Shown: in pieces, positions 1 to 9,250 of the stretch
How positions within the stretch are numbered: position 1 is the stretch's first letter
How the letters are laid out: every line of letters starts with the position of its first letter
Source: an uncultured Halomonas sp.
GTDB lineage: Bacteria > Pseudomonadota > Gammaproteobacteria > Pseudomonadales > Halomonadaceae
Direction: 5' to 3'
DNA: 64,000 bases
NCBI RefSeq assembly: GCF_947493865.1
Contig: NZ_CANLTC010000004.1
Span: forward strand, 230,999-294,998
Notes under the pieces: model-generated
Seen by the model: only the letters and a program-made list of their open reading frames with translations
Told to the model about the DNA's origin: nothing
The model's database searches: none
Made by a program: the position numbers and the translations under genes

Positions 1-1
1 G

Positions 2-91
2 CCGACTCAGGCGTTGGTGCAGTTCTGCATCCATGAATACAAGGCTCCTTATCGACAATGGTTGACGCTGAAAGACATACAGGTATCTTGA
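2..91 (+). CDS. 3' end of an unidentified gene (partial)
   Basis: An open frame runs in from the left edge and stops at TGA 89-91, giving about 29 residues ending in KAPYRQWLTLKDIQVS. No other frame stays open this far on the plus strand before the next gene. The tail is too short to identify, and it could be chance reading, so this is only a possible gene end. Confidence 0.3.
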   Translation, partial: PTQALVQFCIHEYKAPYRQWLTLKDIQVS

Positions 92-145
92 AGCTCAACA
101 CCACCCCGGTCCAGATAGACAACACTCAGAAATCAGGAAAAGCGC

Positions 146-940
146 ATGAAATGGATCAACCGCAGCGCATTGGGAGCATTGCTCATCTCACTCGTGGCTT
201 GTAGCCAATCCCCCACCGGACGCTCCCAGTTGACGCTGTTTTCCGATGAACAGCTCAGCGAAATGGGCGAGCAAAGCTTCGCTCAATACGAGCAAAAACT
301 GCCGGTGGTACAGGGCCAGGTCAATAGCTATGTGCAGTGTGTAGCGCAAGCGATCACCGGAGAGCTCGAGTCCGCGGGGCAATGGGAGGTCAAGGTGTTC
401 AAGGATGACTCCGCCAACGCCTTTGCGCTGCCTGGTGGTCATATCGGCGTCAATACCGGACTGCTCAATGTGGCAAAGAATCAGAACCAATTGGCGGCGG
501 TCATCGGCCACGAAATCGCTCACGTCCTGGCAAGTCATGCCAATGAACGCGTCTCTCAGCAGGCAGCGACTCAAACCGGTCTATCCGTCTTTCAGGCGGC
601 AGCAGGACTCAATAGCGCCGGTGGTCAGCAGCTGATGGGGCTGCTCGGCATGGGCGCTCAGTACGGCATTCTGATGCCTTTCTCCCGCAAGCAGGAGAGC
701 GAGTCGGATGTGCTGGGCCTGGATCTGATGGCCCGGGCCGGGTTCGACCCAAGGGCCAGCATCGATCTGTGGCAGAACATGTCCGCCAGCAGTAATGGTC
801 AGCCGCCGGTATGGATGTCGACTCACCCCAGCCACGGCCAGCGCATCGATCTCCTGCAGGCCCAGATGAGCGACGCCATGAGCTACTACCAGCAAGCCCA
901 GGCAGCGGGCAAGACTCCCAACTGTCAGAGCCCGGGCTGA
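146..940 (+). CDS. M48-family zinc metalloprotease, predicted lipoprotein
   Basis: This is a periplasmic M48 peptidase of the LoiP/YcaL/BepA type, which degrades misfolded envelope or outer-membrane proteins. The 264-residue product begins with a lipoprotein signal (lipobox LVAC, Cys19). The conserved core NAFALPGGHIGVNTGLL (91-107) precedes the zinc motif HEIAH (122-126). The third ligand is expected in ESESD (184-188), and a THPSHGQRI motif lies at 227-234. Unlike BepA, no TPR domain follows the protease domain. The stop codon overlaps the start of a small membrane-protein gene by one base, so the two are probably co-transcribed. Substrate cannot be read from the sequence. Confidence 0.9.
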   Translation: MKWINRSALGALLISLVACSQSPTGRSQLTLFSDEQLSEMGEQSFAQYEQKLPVVQGQVNSYVQCVAQAITGELESAGQWEVKVFKDDSANAFALPGGHIGVNTGLLNVAKNQNQLAAVIGHEIAHVLASHANERVSQQAATQTGLSVFQAAAGLNSAGGQQLMGLLGMGAQYGILMPFSRKQESESDVLGLDLMARAGFDPRASIDLWQNMSASSNGQPPVWMSTHPSHGQRIDLLQAQMSDAMSYYQQAQAAGKTPNCQSPG

Positions 941-1197
941 TGGCGCGATGGGGGGCGCTGCTGCTGATTCTGCCGCTGGTCATACTGATGGGCGTCTATT
1001 TCTGGGAGCTTGGCGATATACGCGAATGCCAGCTCTCCGGCGGTCACTGGGATCATCTTGCGGCGACTTGCCGCGAGCAGCCGCAACCTTTCGTGCCCTT
1101 CATCGAGCGGCACTCGCTACTGGTGAACGGCGGCATGCTGCTCTCGGTGCTGGGGCTTGTGATGTGTTTTGTGGGGTTTTACGTCAAGCGCCGCTAG
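940..1197 (+). CDS. small predicted inner-membrane protein
   Basis: An 85-residue product starts at ATG 940, whose A is the last base of the upstream stop (TGATG), the usual sign of translational coupling. It has a hydrophobic segment at about residues 4-22 and another at about 63-80, joined by a polar loop with two cysteines (ECQLSGGHW and ATCREQ) that would lie in the periplasm if both ends are cytoplasmic. I do not recognise the family. Its link to the M48 protease gene suggests an envelope role, which is inference only. Confidence 0.65.
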   Translation: MARWGALLLILPLVILMGVYFWELGDIRECQLSGGHWDHLAATCREQPQPFVPFIERHSLLVNGGMLLSVLGLVMCFVGFYVKRR

Positions 1198-1202
1198 TCG
1201 TT

Positions 1203-1221
1203 GCCCGAGCCTAGCTCGGGC
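1203..1221. terminator. hairpin between convergent genes
   Basis: A 7-bp perfect inverted repeat (GCCCGAG, 5-nt loop, CTCGGGC) covers the stop codon of aroE and lies just after the plus-strand small membrane-protein gene. It could end transcription from both sides, but there is no clear T-run on either strand. Confidence 0.4.
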
Positions 1222-2020
1222 GAAGCTGCTTGCGCAGGGCAGCGGTTTCGGGTCGCACATTGCGCCATAGAAAGAAGGACTCCGCCGCCTGCTCGATGAG
1301 CATGCCCAGCCCGTCCGCGGTGCGGGCGTCGCGTTCAGCGGACCAGCGCAGGAACGCCGTGGGCTCTTCCGCGTACATCATGTCGTAGGCCAGGGCGTCA
1401 TCGGCAAACACATCCTCTGGTAGCGGCGGACACTCGCCGCCCAGGCTGGCGCTGGTGCCGTTGATGACCAGATCGAAGGTTCCCACTATTTCATCGAAGC
1501 CGCCGCCGGTGGTCTCTCCCAGCTCAGCAAATGCCTTTGCCAGCCGATGCGCCTTCTCCGGGGTGCGATTGGCGATCATCAGGGTCGCAGGCTGCGCCGC
1601 CAGCAGTGGCTCGAGAATGCCGCGTACCGCACCCCCCGCACCGAGCACCAGAATACGCGCCTTTTCCAGCGGGGCGGCCTGAGCCTGAAGGTCGCGTACC
1701 AGGCCGAGGCCGTCGGTAGTATCGCCGTAGGTCTCGCCGTTTCGACCCAGCACCAGGGTATTCACCGCACCAGCAAGTCGTGCTCGAGGGCTAAGCACAT
1801 CGCTCAAACGATAGGCGTCTTCCTTGAAAGGCACGGTCACATTGGCGCCGCGCCCGCCCGAGGCGATAAAAGCGTGCCAGGCGCCGGCGAAATCCTCCAA
1901 GGGCGCTTCGATCGCCTCATAGGTCAGGGCTTCGCCGGCCTGTTCGGCGAAGGCCGCGTGTATTCTGGGTGACAGGGAATGACCGATGGGATGGCCAAAT
2001 ACGCAGTAGCGATCGCTCAT
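1211..2020 (-). CDS. aroE: shikimate dehydrogenase (NADP+)
   Basis: AroE reduces 3-dehydroshikimate to shikimate in the chorismate pathway. The 269-residue length is normal for the family. The N-terminal substrate domain shows [12 protein letters not shown], and [11 protein letters not shown] carries the catalytic lysine. The NADP-binding turn is GAGGAVRGI, followed by NRT, and the C-terminal part has the [10 protein letters not shown] motif. The start is taken at ATG 2020 because GGAGGTG lies 6-7 bases upstream; an earlier in-frame GTG is part of this ribosome-binding site. It is the last gene of the run tsaP-like, dprA, tsaC, hemF, aroE and lies 29 bp after hemF. Confidence 0.96.
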   Translation of the reverse strand: MSDRYCVFGHPIGHSLSPRIHAAFAEQAGEALTYEAIEAPLEDFAGAWHAFIASGGRGANVTVPFKEDAYRLSDVLSPRARLAGAVNTLVLGRNGETYGDTTDGLGLVRDLQAQAAPLEKARILVLGAGGAVRGILEPLLAAQPATLMIANRTPEKAHRLAKAFAELGETTGGGFDEIVGTFDLVINGTSASLGGECPPLPEDVFADDALAYDMMYAEEPTAFLRWSAERDARTADGLGMLIEQAAESFFLWRNVRPETAALRKQLRPS

Positions 2021-2049
2021 AAAAAACACCTCCGTGAATATTTTATGGC

Positions 2050-3015
<966 letters not shown>

Positions 3016-3570
3016 TCAATCGCGCACTATTTCGCCGCTGCGCAAATCGCGAATGGTACTGGGCCGAGCATAGCCCCCCAGCGCGCCTTCGACCACATGA
3101 ACGGCGGGGCCGAAATAGTCACGAACGGTGGCGCTATCGAGCGCAGGCGGCTCGCGAGCAGGATTGGCGGAGGTGGAAACAAGCGGGCCACCGAAAGCGG
3201 CACAAAGCTCGGCAACCATGGGATGGTCGCTGACCCGCAGCGCCACGCTCGCATGTTCACCGCGCAGCAGCGGCTGGGAGCGGCCGTTGTGCGGCACCAG
3301 CCAGGTGACATGCCCCGGCCAGCTGGCACGCAGGCGTTGACGATCGCTCGCGTTCAATTCGCACAGCCAGGGGTCGAGCTGGTCGATATCACCGGCAATC
3401 AGGATCAGCCCCTTGGAAGGATCACGTTGCTTGAGATCAATCAGCGTCTGCAGCGCGGCGGGGTTGTCCGGATCGCAGCCAAGCCCCCACACCGCTTCGG
3501 TGGGGTAGGCAATGACACCGCCTTCCCGCAGTATGGCGATGGCAATTTCCAGGGCGTCGCGATCGATCAT
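3016..3570 (-). CDS. tsaC: threonylcarbamoyl-AMP synthase (TsaC/YrdC)
   Basis: TsaC makes threonylcarbamoyl-AMP from threonine, bicarbonate and ATP, the first step of t6A37 tRNA modification. The 184-residue single-domain protein has the YrdC signature PTEAVWGLG (23-31), KQRDPSKG (47-54) and STSAN (132-136) in the ligand pocket. It lacks the extra C-terminal domain of Sua5, so TsaC is the better name. The order dprA-tsaC-hemF-aroE is common in gammaproteobacteria and supports the call. A 79-bp gap separates it from dprA. Confidence 0.95.
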   Translation of the reverse strand: MIDRDALEIAIAILREGGVIAYPTEAVWGLGCDPDNPAALQTLIDLKQRDPSKGLILIAGDIDQLDPWLCELNASDRQRLRASWPGHVTWLVPHNGRSQPLLRGEHASVALRVSDHPMVAELCAAFGGPLVSTSANPAREPPALDSATVRDYFGPAVHVVEGALGGYARPSTIRDLRSGEIVRD

Positions 3571-3649
3571 TACAGGTGCTCCGGCTCGGCAAACAGAGCG
3601 CGAATTCTAGCATGACCGCCAGCGCCCAGCAGCCGCCGCGTGGCAAAGC

Positions 3650-4747
3650 CTAGCGGGGCAGACGCACCCACCCTCCCGGCGCCTGGGTCGCCCAGCCGTC
3701 GAGTTCCAGCTCCAGCAGACGCTGCTGGCAATAAGGGAAGTCGCGCCCGGACAGTTCGATCAGCGTATCCAGCGGCGTGGGGGAGTCGCTGAGCAGCGCC
3801 AGCAACGCATCGCCGTTTGCTGGCAGCGTCCTGGAGGAGTCAGCAGGCATGGAGGCAGGCATCGCAACCGTCGTCATGCCCCACTGCCCCAGCTCGGCGA
3901 GAATATCCTCGACGCAGGTGACCAGGGTCGCTCCCTGGCGTAGCAAGGCAAGGCAGCCTCGAGCCTGAGGATTGTGAATCGACCCCGGCAGCGTGAACAC
4001 TTCACGGTTCTGCTCCATGGCCAGGCGTGCGCTGATCAGCGATCCGCTCTTTTCTGCCGCTTCGATGACCAATACGCCGAGGGTCAGCCCGGTGACGATA
4101 CGATTGCGTCGGGGAAAGAACGCCGGATTGGCCTTCAAATTTGGCGCATGCTCGCTGATCAGCAAGCCATCCTGATCCAGCATGCGCCGATAAAGCTCCT
4201 CATGACGCGCGGGATAGACGACATCGATACCGCAGCCCAGCACACCAATGCTTTGACCACCCGCCTGCAGCGCCGCATGATGCGCGCGACCATCGACACC
4301 CAAGGCCATGCCGCTGACCACGCAAAAGCCACGCTCCGCCAGCTCCCTGGCAAAGCGCGCCGTGTTGCCCTGCCCTTCCCGAGTGGGTTTTCGTGTGCCC
4401 ACGATAGCGATGCCCGGCGGTGCAAGCACCGCCAGGTTACCTTTTGCCCAGAGCAACGGCGGTGGGTCCGGCAACTCATCGAGCAACCTGGGCCACGCAT
4501 CATGAGCAGGTGTCAATAAATGATGGGAGGGATGTGCCGCTTCCCAGGCCAGTGCTTGCGCTACCTTGGGCGCTAGCAGGCTACGATCCGGGTGTTCGAG
4601 CCACAGTCGCAGGGCGTCCCGGGCAACGGCCGGCAACAGCGCCAGCCAGCCCTGGGGCCATTGTGGCTGGCGTTCACGCAGTTGCGCCAGGCGTCGCGCC
4701 CCCATGCCGGGTAGCAGGGATAGCACCAACCAATCCGAAGCCGTCAT
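3650..4747 (-). CDS. dprA: DNA-processing protein DprA
   Basis: DprA binds incoming single-stranded DNA and loads RecA during natural transformation. The product (365 residues from ATG 4747) has an N-terminal helical region, a Rossmann-like core with GIAIVGTRKPTREGQ, GVLGCGIDVVYPARH and the ISEHAPN/FPRRNRIVTGL motifs, and a C-terminal winged-helix domain ending in GWVRLPR. The start lies 4 bp after the upstream TsaP-like gene ends, so the pair is translationally linked; an in-frame start upstream would overlap that gene. Whether the host is competent cannot be judged here. Confidence 0.94.
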   Translation of the reverse strand: MTASDWLVLSLLPGMGARRLAQLRERQPQWPQGWLALLPAVARDALRLWLEHPDRSLLAPKVAQALAWEAAHPSHHLLTPAHDAWPRLLDELPDPPPLLWAKGNLAVLAPPGIAIVGTRKPTREGQGNTARFARELAERGFCVVSGMALGVDGRAHHAALQAGGQSIGVLGCGIDVVYPARHEELYRRMLDQDGLLISEHAPNLKANPAFFPRRNRIVTGLTLGVLVIEAAEKSGSLISARLAMEQNREVFTLPGSIHNPQARGCLALLRQGATLVTCVEDILAELGQWGMTTVAMPASMPADSSRTLPANGDALLALLSDSPTPLDTLIELSGRDFPYCQQRLLELELDGWATQAPGGWVRLPR

Positions 4748-4751
4748 GTTC

Positions 4752-5669
4752 TCAGCGCTGCCCTGCACGGGCAACCAGCGCATCGTCAGCCGGAGCGTGA
4801 ACTCGATCCCCTACCGCCAGACTGCGGCTGGCCTGCATGACCAGGGCATAGCTGAGGCGCTCGTAGGTATGAAACACCATCAGTAACCCGGCATCCTCTC
4901 CAGGCAAATGCAACGTCTGGTCGGTGGCCGGGTCGATCACCTTCTCGCCGAGCTGTTCGACGGCCAGCACGTTTCCGGGGACGAGCCCATCGCGACGCCC
5001 CAGATCCAGCGCCACCACATCCAGCCGCCCGGTGTAGCGCACACCGCCGGGCACCGACAATATCTGCCCTTCACTCATGGCAGGGGCGGCACTGAGTCGA
5101 AATTCCGGCGTTGCCGACAGACTCTCCAGCGCCAGCACCTTGTCGCCCGGACGAATCTCCTGGCGTGAAGACGTCACCTCGAGCAGCGTGATGTCGTTTT
5201 CCTTACGTAGAAGCCGTGCCTTGCCCAGGGATTCCATTTCAAGCCCGAGAAACTCGCCGGTATCCGGGTCCACGTAGCGCTGCCCGGGGCGATAAAGCCC
5301 ATAGAACCGCCCAGCCGGCAACTCACCCCGCACATAAAGGCGGTCGCCGGCACCGCTTAGAATGCGCTGATCGTCTCCAGCGAGAACATAAGGGGCATTG
5401 TCAATGTCCTCGGGGCCGACGATACGATTACTCTCCAGGAAACTACCCAGGATGCTCCAGGGCAATGGCGTAATGGCGTCCCGCGTCGAAATGCGATGCA
5501 CCTGAGGCGAGAGCCGCAGAACGTTTTCGTCGCGCTGCAGTGAATCGCTACGAACCTCTTTCAGCGCGGCCACCGCCGGCGACACGAGCACCAGGCAGAT
5601 GGCACCCAGCGAGCACGCCGCCAGTCGCCGATGCCGCCTGGCTATTTCCATCACCATGCCCCTCATCAT
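4752..5669 (-). CDS. TsaP-like secreted protein without a visible LysM domain
   Basis: The product resembles the C-terminal part of the LysM-containing proteins encoded beside dprA in pseudomonads (TsaP, the type IV pilus secretin-associated protein): LSPQVHR, PYVLAGDDQRILSGAGDRLYV, and a beta-rich region about the size of the SAF/FlgT-like domains. A signal peptide is clear (hydrophobic SLGAICLVLVSPAVA, cleavage before ALKE). The N-terminal LysM module expected between the signal and this region is absent; only about 18 residues separate them. Start choice is uncertain: ATG 5669 has GGGAG six bases upstream, and ATG 5651 is also possible. It heads the dprA-tsaC-hemF-aroE run. Confidence 0.75.
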   Translation of the reverse strand: MMRGMVMEIARRHRRLAACSLGAICLVLVSPAVAALKEVRSDSLQRDENVLRLSPQVHRISTRDAITPLPWSILGSFLESNRIVGPEDIDNAPYVLAGDDQRILSGAGDRLYVRGELPAGRFYGLYRPGQRYVDPDTGEFLGLEMESLGKARLLRKENDITLLEVTSSRQEIRPGDKVLALESLSATPEFRLSAAPAMSEGQILSVPGGVRYTGRLDVVALDLGRRDGLVPGNVLAVEQLGEKVIDPATDQTLHLPGEDAGLLMVFHTYERLSYALVMQASRSLAVGDRVHAPADDALVARAGQR

Positions 5670-5908
5670 GTGCATCTCCCGCCACCCGTCTTGTGTGCTC
5701 TGCAAGGCTCAGAACTTTTGAGTTTTAGCTTGTCCAATGAAGGCGTCCCTCAATTGAATGCGAAAGGTCTGTAAAGACATATCGGCCGCGTTGTCCGATA
5801 GTTTGATGCTATTGCATTCATGAGTGACTCGATGGTTCTGCTGACGAGTGAATCGTCTTACAATGATCGTATATTCTCGTACCACCGGATAACGGTATTA
5901 CCAACGCC

Positions 5909-6421
5909 ATGGCCAAATTAGAGATTCTCGAATTTCCCGATGAGCGCCTGCGCACCAAGGCAAAGCCGGTCGATATCGTCGACGACGAGATTTCGACCCT
6001 GGTCGATGACATGCTCGAAACCATGTACGACGCCAATGGCATCGGGCTGGCAGCGACTCAGGTGGATGTGCACCGGCGCGTGATCGTCATGGATGTCAGC
6101 GAAGACCACTCTCAGCCGCTGGTGTTGATCAACCCCGAGTACACACCGCTGGACGATGAGCGTGAGCCCATGCAGGAAGGGTGCCTATCCATTCCCGAGT
6201 ACTACGCGGATGTGCCGCGAGCCTTGCGGGTTCATCTCAAGGCGCTGGGCCGCGATGGCAAGCCCTACGAGCTGGAAGCGGACGGCCTGCTTGCCCACTG
6301 CATTCAGCATGAACATGATCATCTCGAAGGCGTGCTGTTCGTGGATTATCTGTCGCCGCTCAAGCGCGAACGCATCATGAAGAAGATGCAGAAGCGCCAT
6401 CGGCAAATGCAGGAGGCATGA
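5909..6421 (+). CDS. def: peptide deformylase
   Basis: Def removes the formyl group from the N-terminal methionine of nascent proteins. All three catalytic motifs are present in the 170-residue protein: GIGLAATQ (44-51), EGCLSIP (90-96, metal ligand Cys92) and QHEHDHLEG (133-141, metal ligands His134 and His138, catalytic Glu135). It is transcribed divergently from the TsaP-like gene across about 240 bp. A TACAAT box near 5,860 is a possible -10 element. A terminator hairpin follows at once, before fmt. Confidence 0.97.
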   Translation: MAKLEILEFPDERLRTKAKPVDIVDDEISTLVDDMLETMYDANGIGLAATQVDVHRRVIVMDVSEDHSQPLVLINPEYTPLDDEREPMQEGCLSIPEYYADVPRALRVHLKALGRDGKPYELEADGLLAHCIQHEHDHLEGVLFVDYLSPLKRERIMKKMQKRHRQMQEA

Positions 6422-6433
6422 TCGTTAGTTTTA

Positions 6434-6456
6434 AAAGGCCGGTCGATCCGGCCTTT
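6434..6456 (+). terminator. rho-independent terminator between def and fmt
   Basis: A 9-bp perfect stem (AAAGGCCGG / CCGGCCTTT) with a 5-nt loop starts 12 bp after the def stop and is followed by a T-rich stretch (GTCGTTTTAGT). Confidence 0.8.
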
Positions 6457-6522
6457 GTCGTTTTAGTCCTCCCGCTGCTCCGTTATCATTAGGCATCTGC
6501 TCCTTCATCATGGACGATTCTG

Positions 6523-7518
6523 ATGTCGCCTTCCTTGCGAGTAATATTCGCCGGCACGCCGGACTTCGCTGCCGCCAGCCTGCAAGCGCTGCTTGGCAGC
6601 GCTCATGAGCTTGTCGCCGTTTATACCCAGCCCGATCGTCCCGCCGGTCGGGGGCGCAAGCTGACGCCCAGTCCGGTCAAGGCGCTGGCCCTCGAGCACG
6701 ATCTTCCCGTGTATCAGCCCGTTTCCCTGAAAGAGACCGATGCCCAGCACGCCTTGGCCGCCCTTGAGGCGGATGTCATGGTGGTGGCAGCCTACGGTCT
6801 GATCCTGCCTCAAACGGTACTCGATACGCCTCGCCTGGGTTGTCTCAACGTGCACGCCTCGCTTCTACCTCGCTGGCGAGGGGCCGCCCCGATTCAGCGC
6901 GCCATCGATGCCGGCGACAGCGAATCCGGCATCACCATCATGCAGATGGACGCGGGGCTCGATACCGGCGCCATGCTCTTGACTCGCAACACGCCCATCG
7001 AAGCGACAACCACCGGCGGCGAGCTGCATGATCGCCTGGCACAGCTCGGTGGAGAGGCGATCGTCACCGCCCTGGACGACCTGGCAACCGGCAAGCTTAC
7101 CCCGACGCCGCAACCCGCCGAGGGCGTGACCTACGCTCATAAACTGTCCAAGGCTGAAGCGCAGCTCGACTTCACCTGCTCTGCCCAGGCGCTGGCCCGA
7201 CGCATTCGAGCGTTCAATCCCTGGCCGGTCGCCTGGACGACACTGAACGATCAGCCGTTACGACTCTGGCTGGCCGAACCGGAAGAAGGCAAGCCGGACG
7301 CATCGCACCAGACCAGCCAAGCCGGCACGCTCTTGACGTCGGCGCCGGATGCGCTGCGTATCGCCTGCGGCCCCAAAGGAACAGAGGTGCTGCGGGTAAC
7401 TCGTGCCCAACTGCCCGGCGGCAAGGCGCTGACTGCTCAAGAACTGCTCAATGCCAAGGCCGAGCGTTTTGCGCCGGGGTCGCGCCTTGGCAATGCTGCT
7501 CAGGAGACGCATGAATGA
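6523..7518 (+). CDS. fmt: methionyl-tRNA formyltransferase
   Basis: Fmt formylates initiator Met-tRNA using 10-formyl-tetrahydrofolate. The N-terminal domain has VIFAGTPDFAA, the AAYGLILP motif, and the catalytic region LNVHASLLPRWRGAAPI followed by GITIMQMDAGLDTG. The C-terminal tRNA-binding domain begins near residue 210 (RIRAFNPWPVAWT). Length (331) is slightly above the usual 315. The stop overlaps the start of rsmB by 4 bp, the standard fmt-rsmB coupling. Confidence 0.97.
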   Translation: MSPSLRVIFAGTPDFAAASLQALLGSAHELVAVYTQPDRPAGRGRKLTPSPVKALALEHDLPVYQPVSLKETDAQHALAALEADVMVVAAYGLILPQTVLDTPRLGCLNVHASLLPRWRGAAPIQRAIDAGDSESGITIMQMDAGLDTGAMLLTRNTPIEATTTGGELHDRLAQLGGEAIVTALDDLATGKLTPTPQPAEGVTYAHKLSKAEAQLDFTCSAQALARRIRAFNPWPVAWTTLNDQPLRLWLAEPEEGKPDASHQTSQAGTLLTSAPDALRIACGPKGTEVLRVTRAQLPGGKALTAQELLNAKAERFAPGSRLGNAAQETHE

Positions 7519-8831
7519 ATGATGCCCCCAGCGGACAGGGCGTTCGCGCCGTAGCCGCTCGCGCCCTGGTGCCGGTACTCACCGGCAAGGGTTCCCTTGC
7601 CAGTCTCGACGACGGGGCGGTGCCGGGCAGAGATCGCGCCTTTTTGCGCGCCTTGTGCTATGGGGTGTGTCGCACCCTGCCCCGGCTCGAGGCGCTGGCC
7701 GAAGAGCTTCTGCGTAGCCCTTTCAAGGCCAGGGACGTGGACGTGCAGGCACTGTTGTTGCTGGGTATTTATCAGCTGCTCTATCTGCGCGTTCCCCCCC
7801 ACGCGGCGGTGGGTGAAACCGCCGGCGCCGCGCGTCTGCTCAACAAGGAGTGGGCGACTCGCGTGCTCAATGGCTGTCTGCGCCGCCTGCAACGTGAAAC
7901 GGACGAGCTGCAGGCCAAGGTAGATCGCGATCCCGGCACTGTCTGGTTGCATCCTGCCTGGCTGCTCAAGACGCTGCGCCAGGCCTGGCCCGAGGATTGG
8001 CAGGCGATCGCCGAGGCCAACAATCACCCTGGCCCCATGACCTTGCGTATCAATCGCCGCCTTGGCAGTCGCGATGAGTATCTGACGCGCCTGGAGGCCC
8101 TCGGCAAAAGCGCCACCCGCTGTGAGCACGCGCCGAATGGCATAACCCTTGCCGAGCCTTGTGATATCAACGAACTGCCCGGGTTTGCCGAGGGTGGGGC
8201 AAGCGTACAGGATGAAGCCGCACAACTTGCCGCGAACCTCATGACTCCAGCGCTAAAAGATCGGCCGGATGCCAAGGTGTTGGACGCCTGTTGCGCGCCG
8301 GGAGGCAAGACCGCCCATTTGCTCGAATCCTTCGATATCAACTTGACCGCCCTGGATAACGACGCGGTGCGTCTGGCTCGGGTCAATGCAACCCTCAAGC
8401 GCCTGAACCTCAAGGCACGACTCAAGCACGCCGACGCCAGCACTCTGGATTGGTGGGACGGGGCTGCCTTCGACGCCATCCTGCTCGACGCGCCCTGCTC
8501 CGGCAGTGGTGTCATCCGACGTCATCCGGATATCAAACGTCTGCGCCGCCCCTCGGACATACACGACCTGGCAGACCTGCAAGGACGAATGCTGGATACG
8601 CTGTGGCAAACCCTGGCCCCCGGAGGTACCCTGGTTTATGCCACCTGCTCGGTCATACCGGAAGAAAATGCGGAGGCCGTCGATGCCTTTCTTGCGCGCA
8701 CCGATGATGCTAGGGCTTCGACGCCCGACGATGTCAGTTGGGGCCGTCCTGCGGGGGCAGGTCGCCAGCTGTTGCCGGTGACCGGCGGCCATGACGGCTT
8801 CTTCTACGCGCGCTTGACCAAGACCCCATGA
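7515..8831 (+). CDS. rsmB: 16S rRNA m5C967 methyltransferase
   Basis: RsmB (Sun/Fmu) methylates C967 of 16S rRNA with S-adenosylmethionine. The 438-residue protein has a NusB-like RNA-binding N-terminal domain (about 1-140) and a Rossmann methyltransferase with the SAM motif VLDACCAPGGKT, the LLDAPCSGSGVIRRHPDIK motif with one catalytic cysteine, and YATCSVIPEENA with the second. It overlaps fmt by 4 bp and is followed after about 100 bp by the dodecin gene. Confidence 0.96.
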   Translation: MNDAPSGQGVRAVAARALVPVLTGKGSLASLDDGAVPGRDRAFLRALCYGVCRTLPRLEALAEELLRSPFKARDVDVQALLLLGIYQLLYLRVPPHAAVGETAGAARLLNKEWATRVLNGCLRRLQRETDELQAKVDRDPGTVWLHPAWLLKTLRQAWPEDWQAIAEANNHPGPMTLRINRRLGSRDEYLTRLEALGKSATRCEHAPNGITLAEPCDINELPGFAEGGASVQDEAAQLAANLMTPALKDRPDAKVLDACCAPGGKTAHLLESFDINLTALDNDAVRLARVNATLKRLNLKARLKHADASTLDWWDGAAFDAILLDAPCSGSGVIRRHPDIKRLRRPSDIHDLADLQGRMLDTLWQTLAPGGTLVYATCSVIPEENAEAVDAFLARTDDARASTPDDVSWGRPAGAGRQLLPVTGGHDGFFYARLTKTP

Positions 8832-8933
8832 CACGAGCTCGAAGAAACCGCCTATTCTTGTAGTGGGACGCACGGCAATGCGCGTTCAATCTTACTTTCT
8901 GATACACCTTCATCTCGGTACAGGAGTTGATTC

Positions 8934-9140
8934 ATGTCCAACCATGTTTACAAGAAGATCGAACTGACTGGTTCTTCACCCAAGGGAATCGAGGACGCCG
9001 TCGAGCAGGCCTTGGCCAAGGCCAACGAATCCTTGCACGACATGCGCTGGTTCGAGGTGACCGAAACCCGAGGTCATATCGAACACGGCCGCATCGCCCA
9101 TTGGCAGGTGACCGTCAAGGTCGGCATCTCCCTGGACTGA
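8934..9140 (+). CDS. dodecin, flavin-binding protein
   Basis: Dodecins form hollow dodecamers that store or buffer flavins. The 68-residue sequence fits: [18 protein letters not shown], the flavin-stacking tryptophan in [13 protein letters not shown], and [11 protein letters not shown] at the end. An AGGAG ribosome-binding site lies 7 bases before ATG 8934. It sits between rsmB and trkA with its own promoter-sized gap upstream (102 bp) and a strong hairpin downstream, so it is probably an independent unit. Confidence 0.92.
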   Translation: MSNHVYKKIELTGSSPKGIEDAVEQALAKANESLHDMRWFEVTETRGHIEHGRIAHWQVTVKVGISLD

Positions 9141-9150
9141 TGTGCCTCTC

Positions 9151-9176
9151 CCCGGCCCCGGATTGCCGGGGCCGGG
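9151..9176 (+). terminator. GC-rich hairpin after the dodecin gene
   Basis: An 11-bp perfect stem (CCCGGCCCCGG / CCGGGGCCGGG) with a 4-nt loop begins 10 bp after the dodecin stop. The tail is pyrimidine-rich but not a pure T-run. Confidence 0.65.
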
Positions 9177-9250
9177 CTCTGTCCCTCACCCGCTTCGCTG
9201 GTTTATGCTAGCGCTTCATAAAGGACTCTCCCCGGGCGGATCCATCATCG

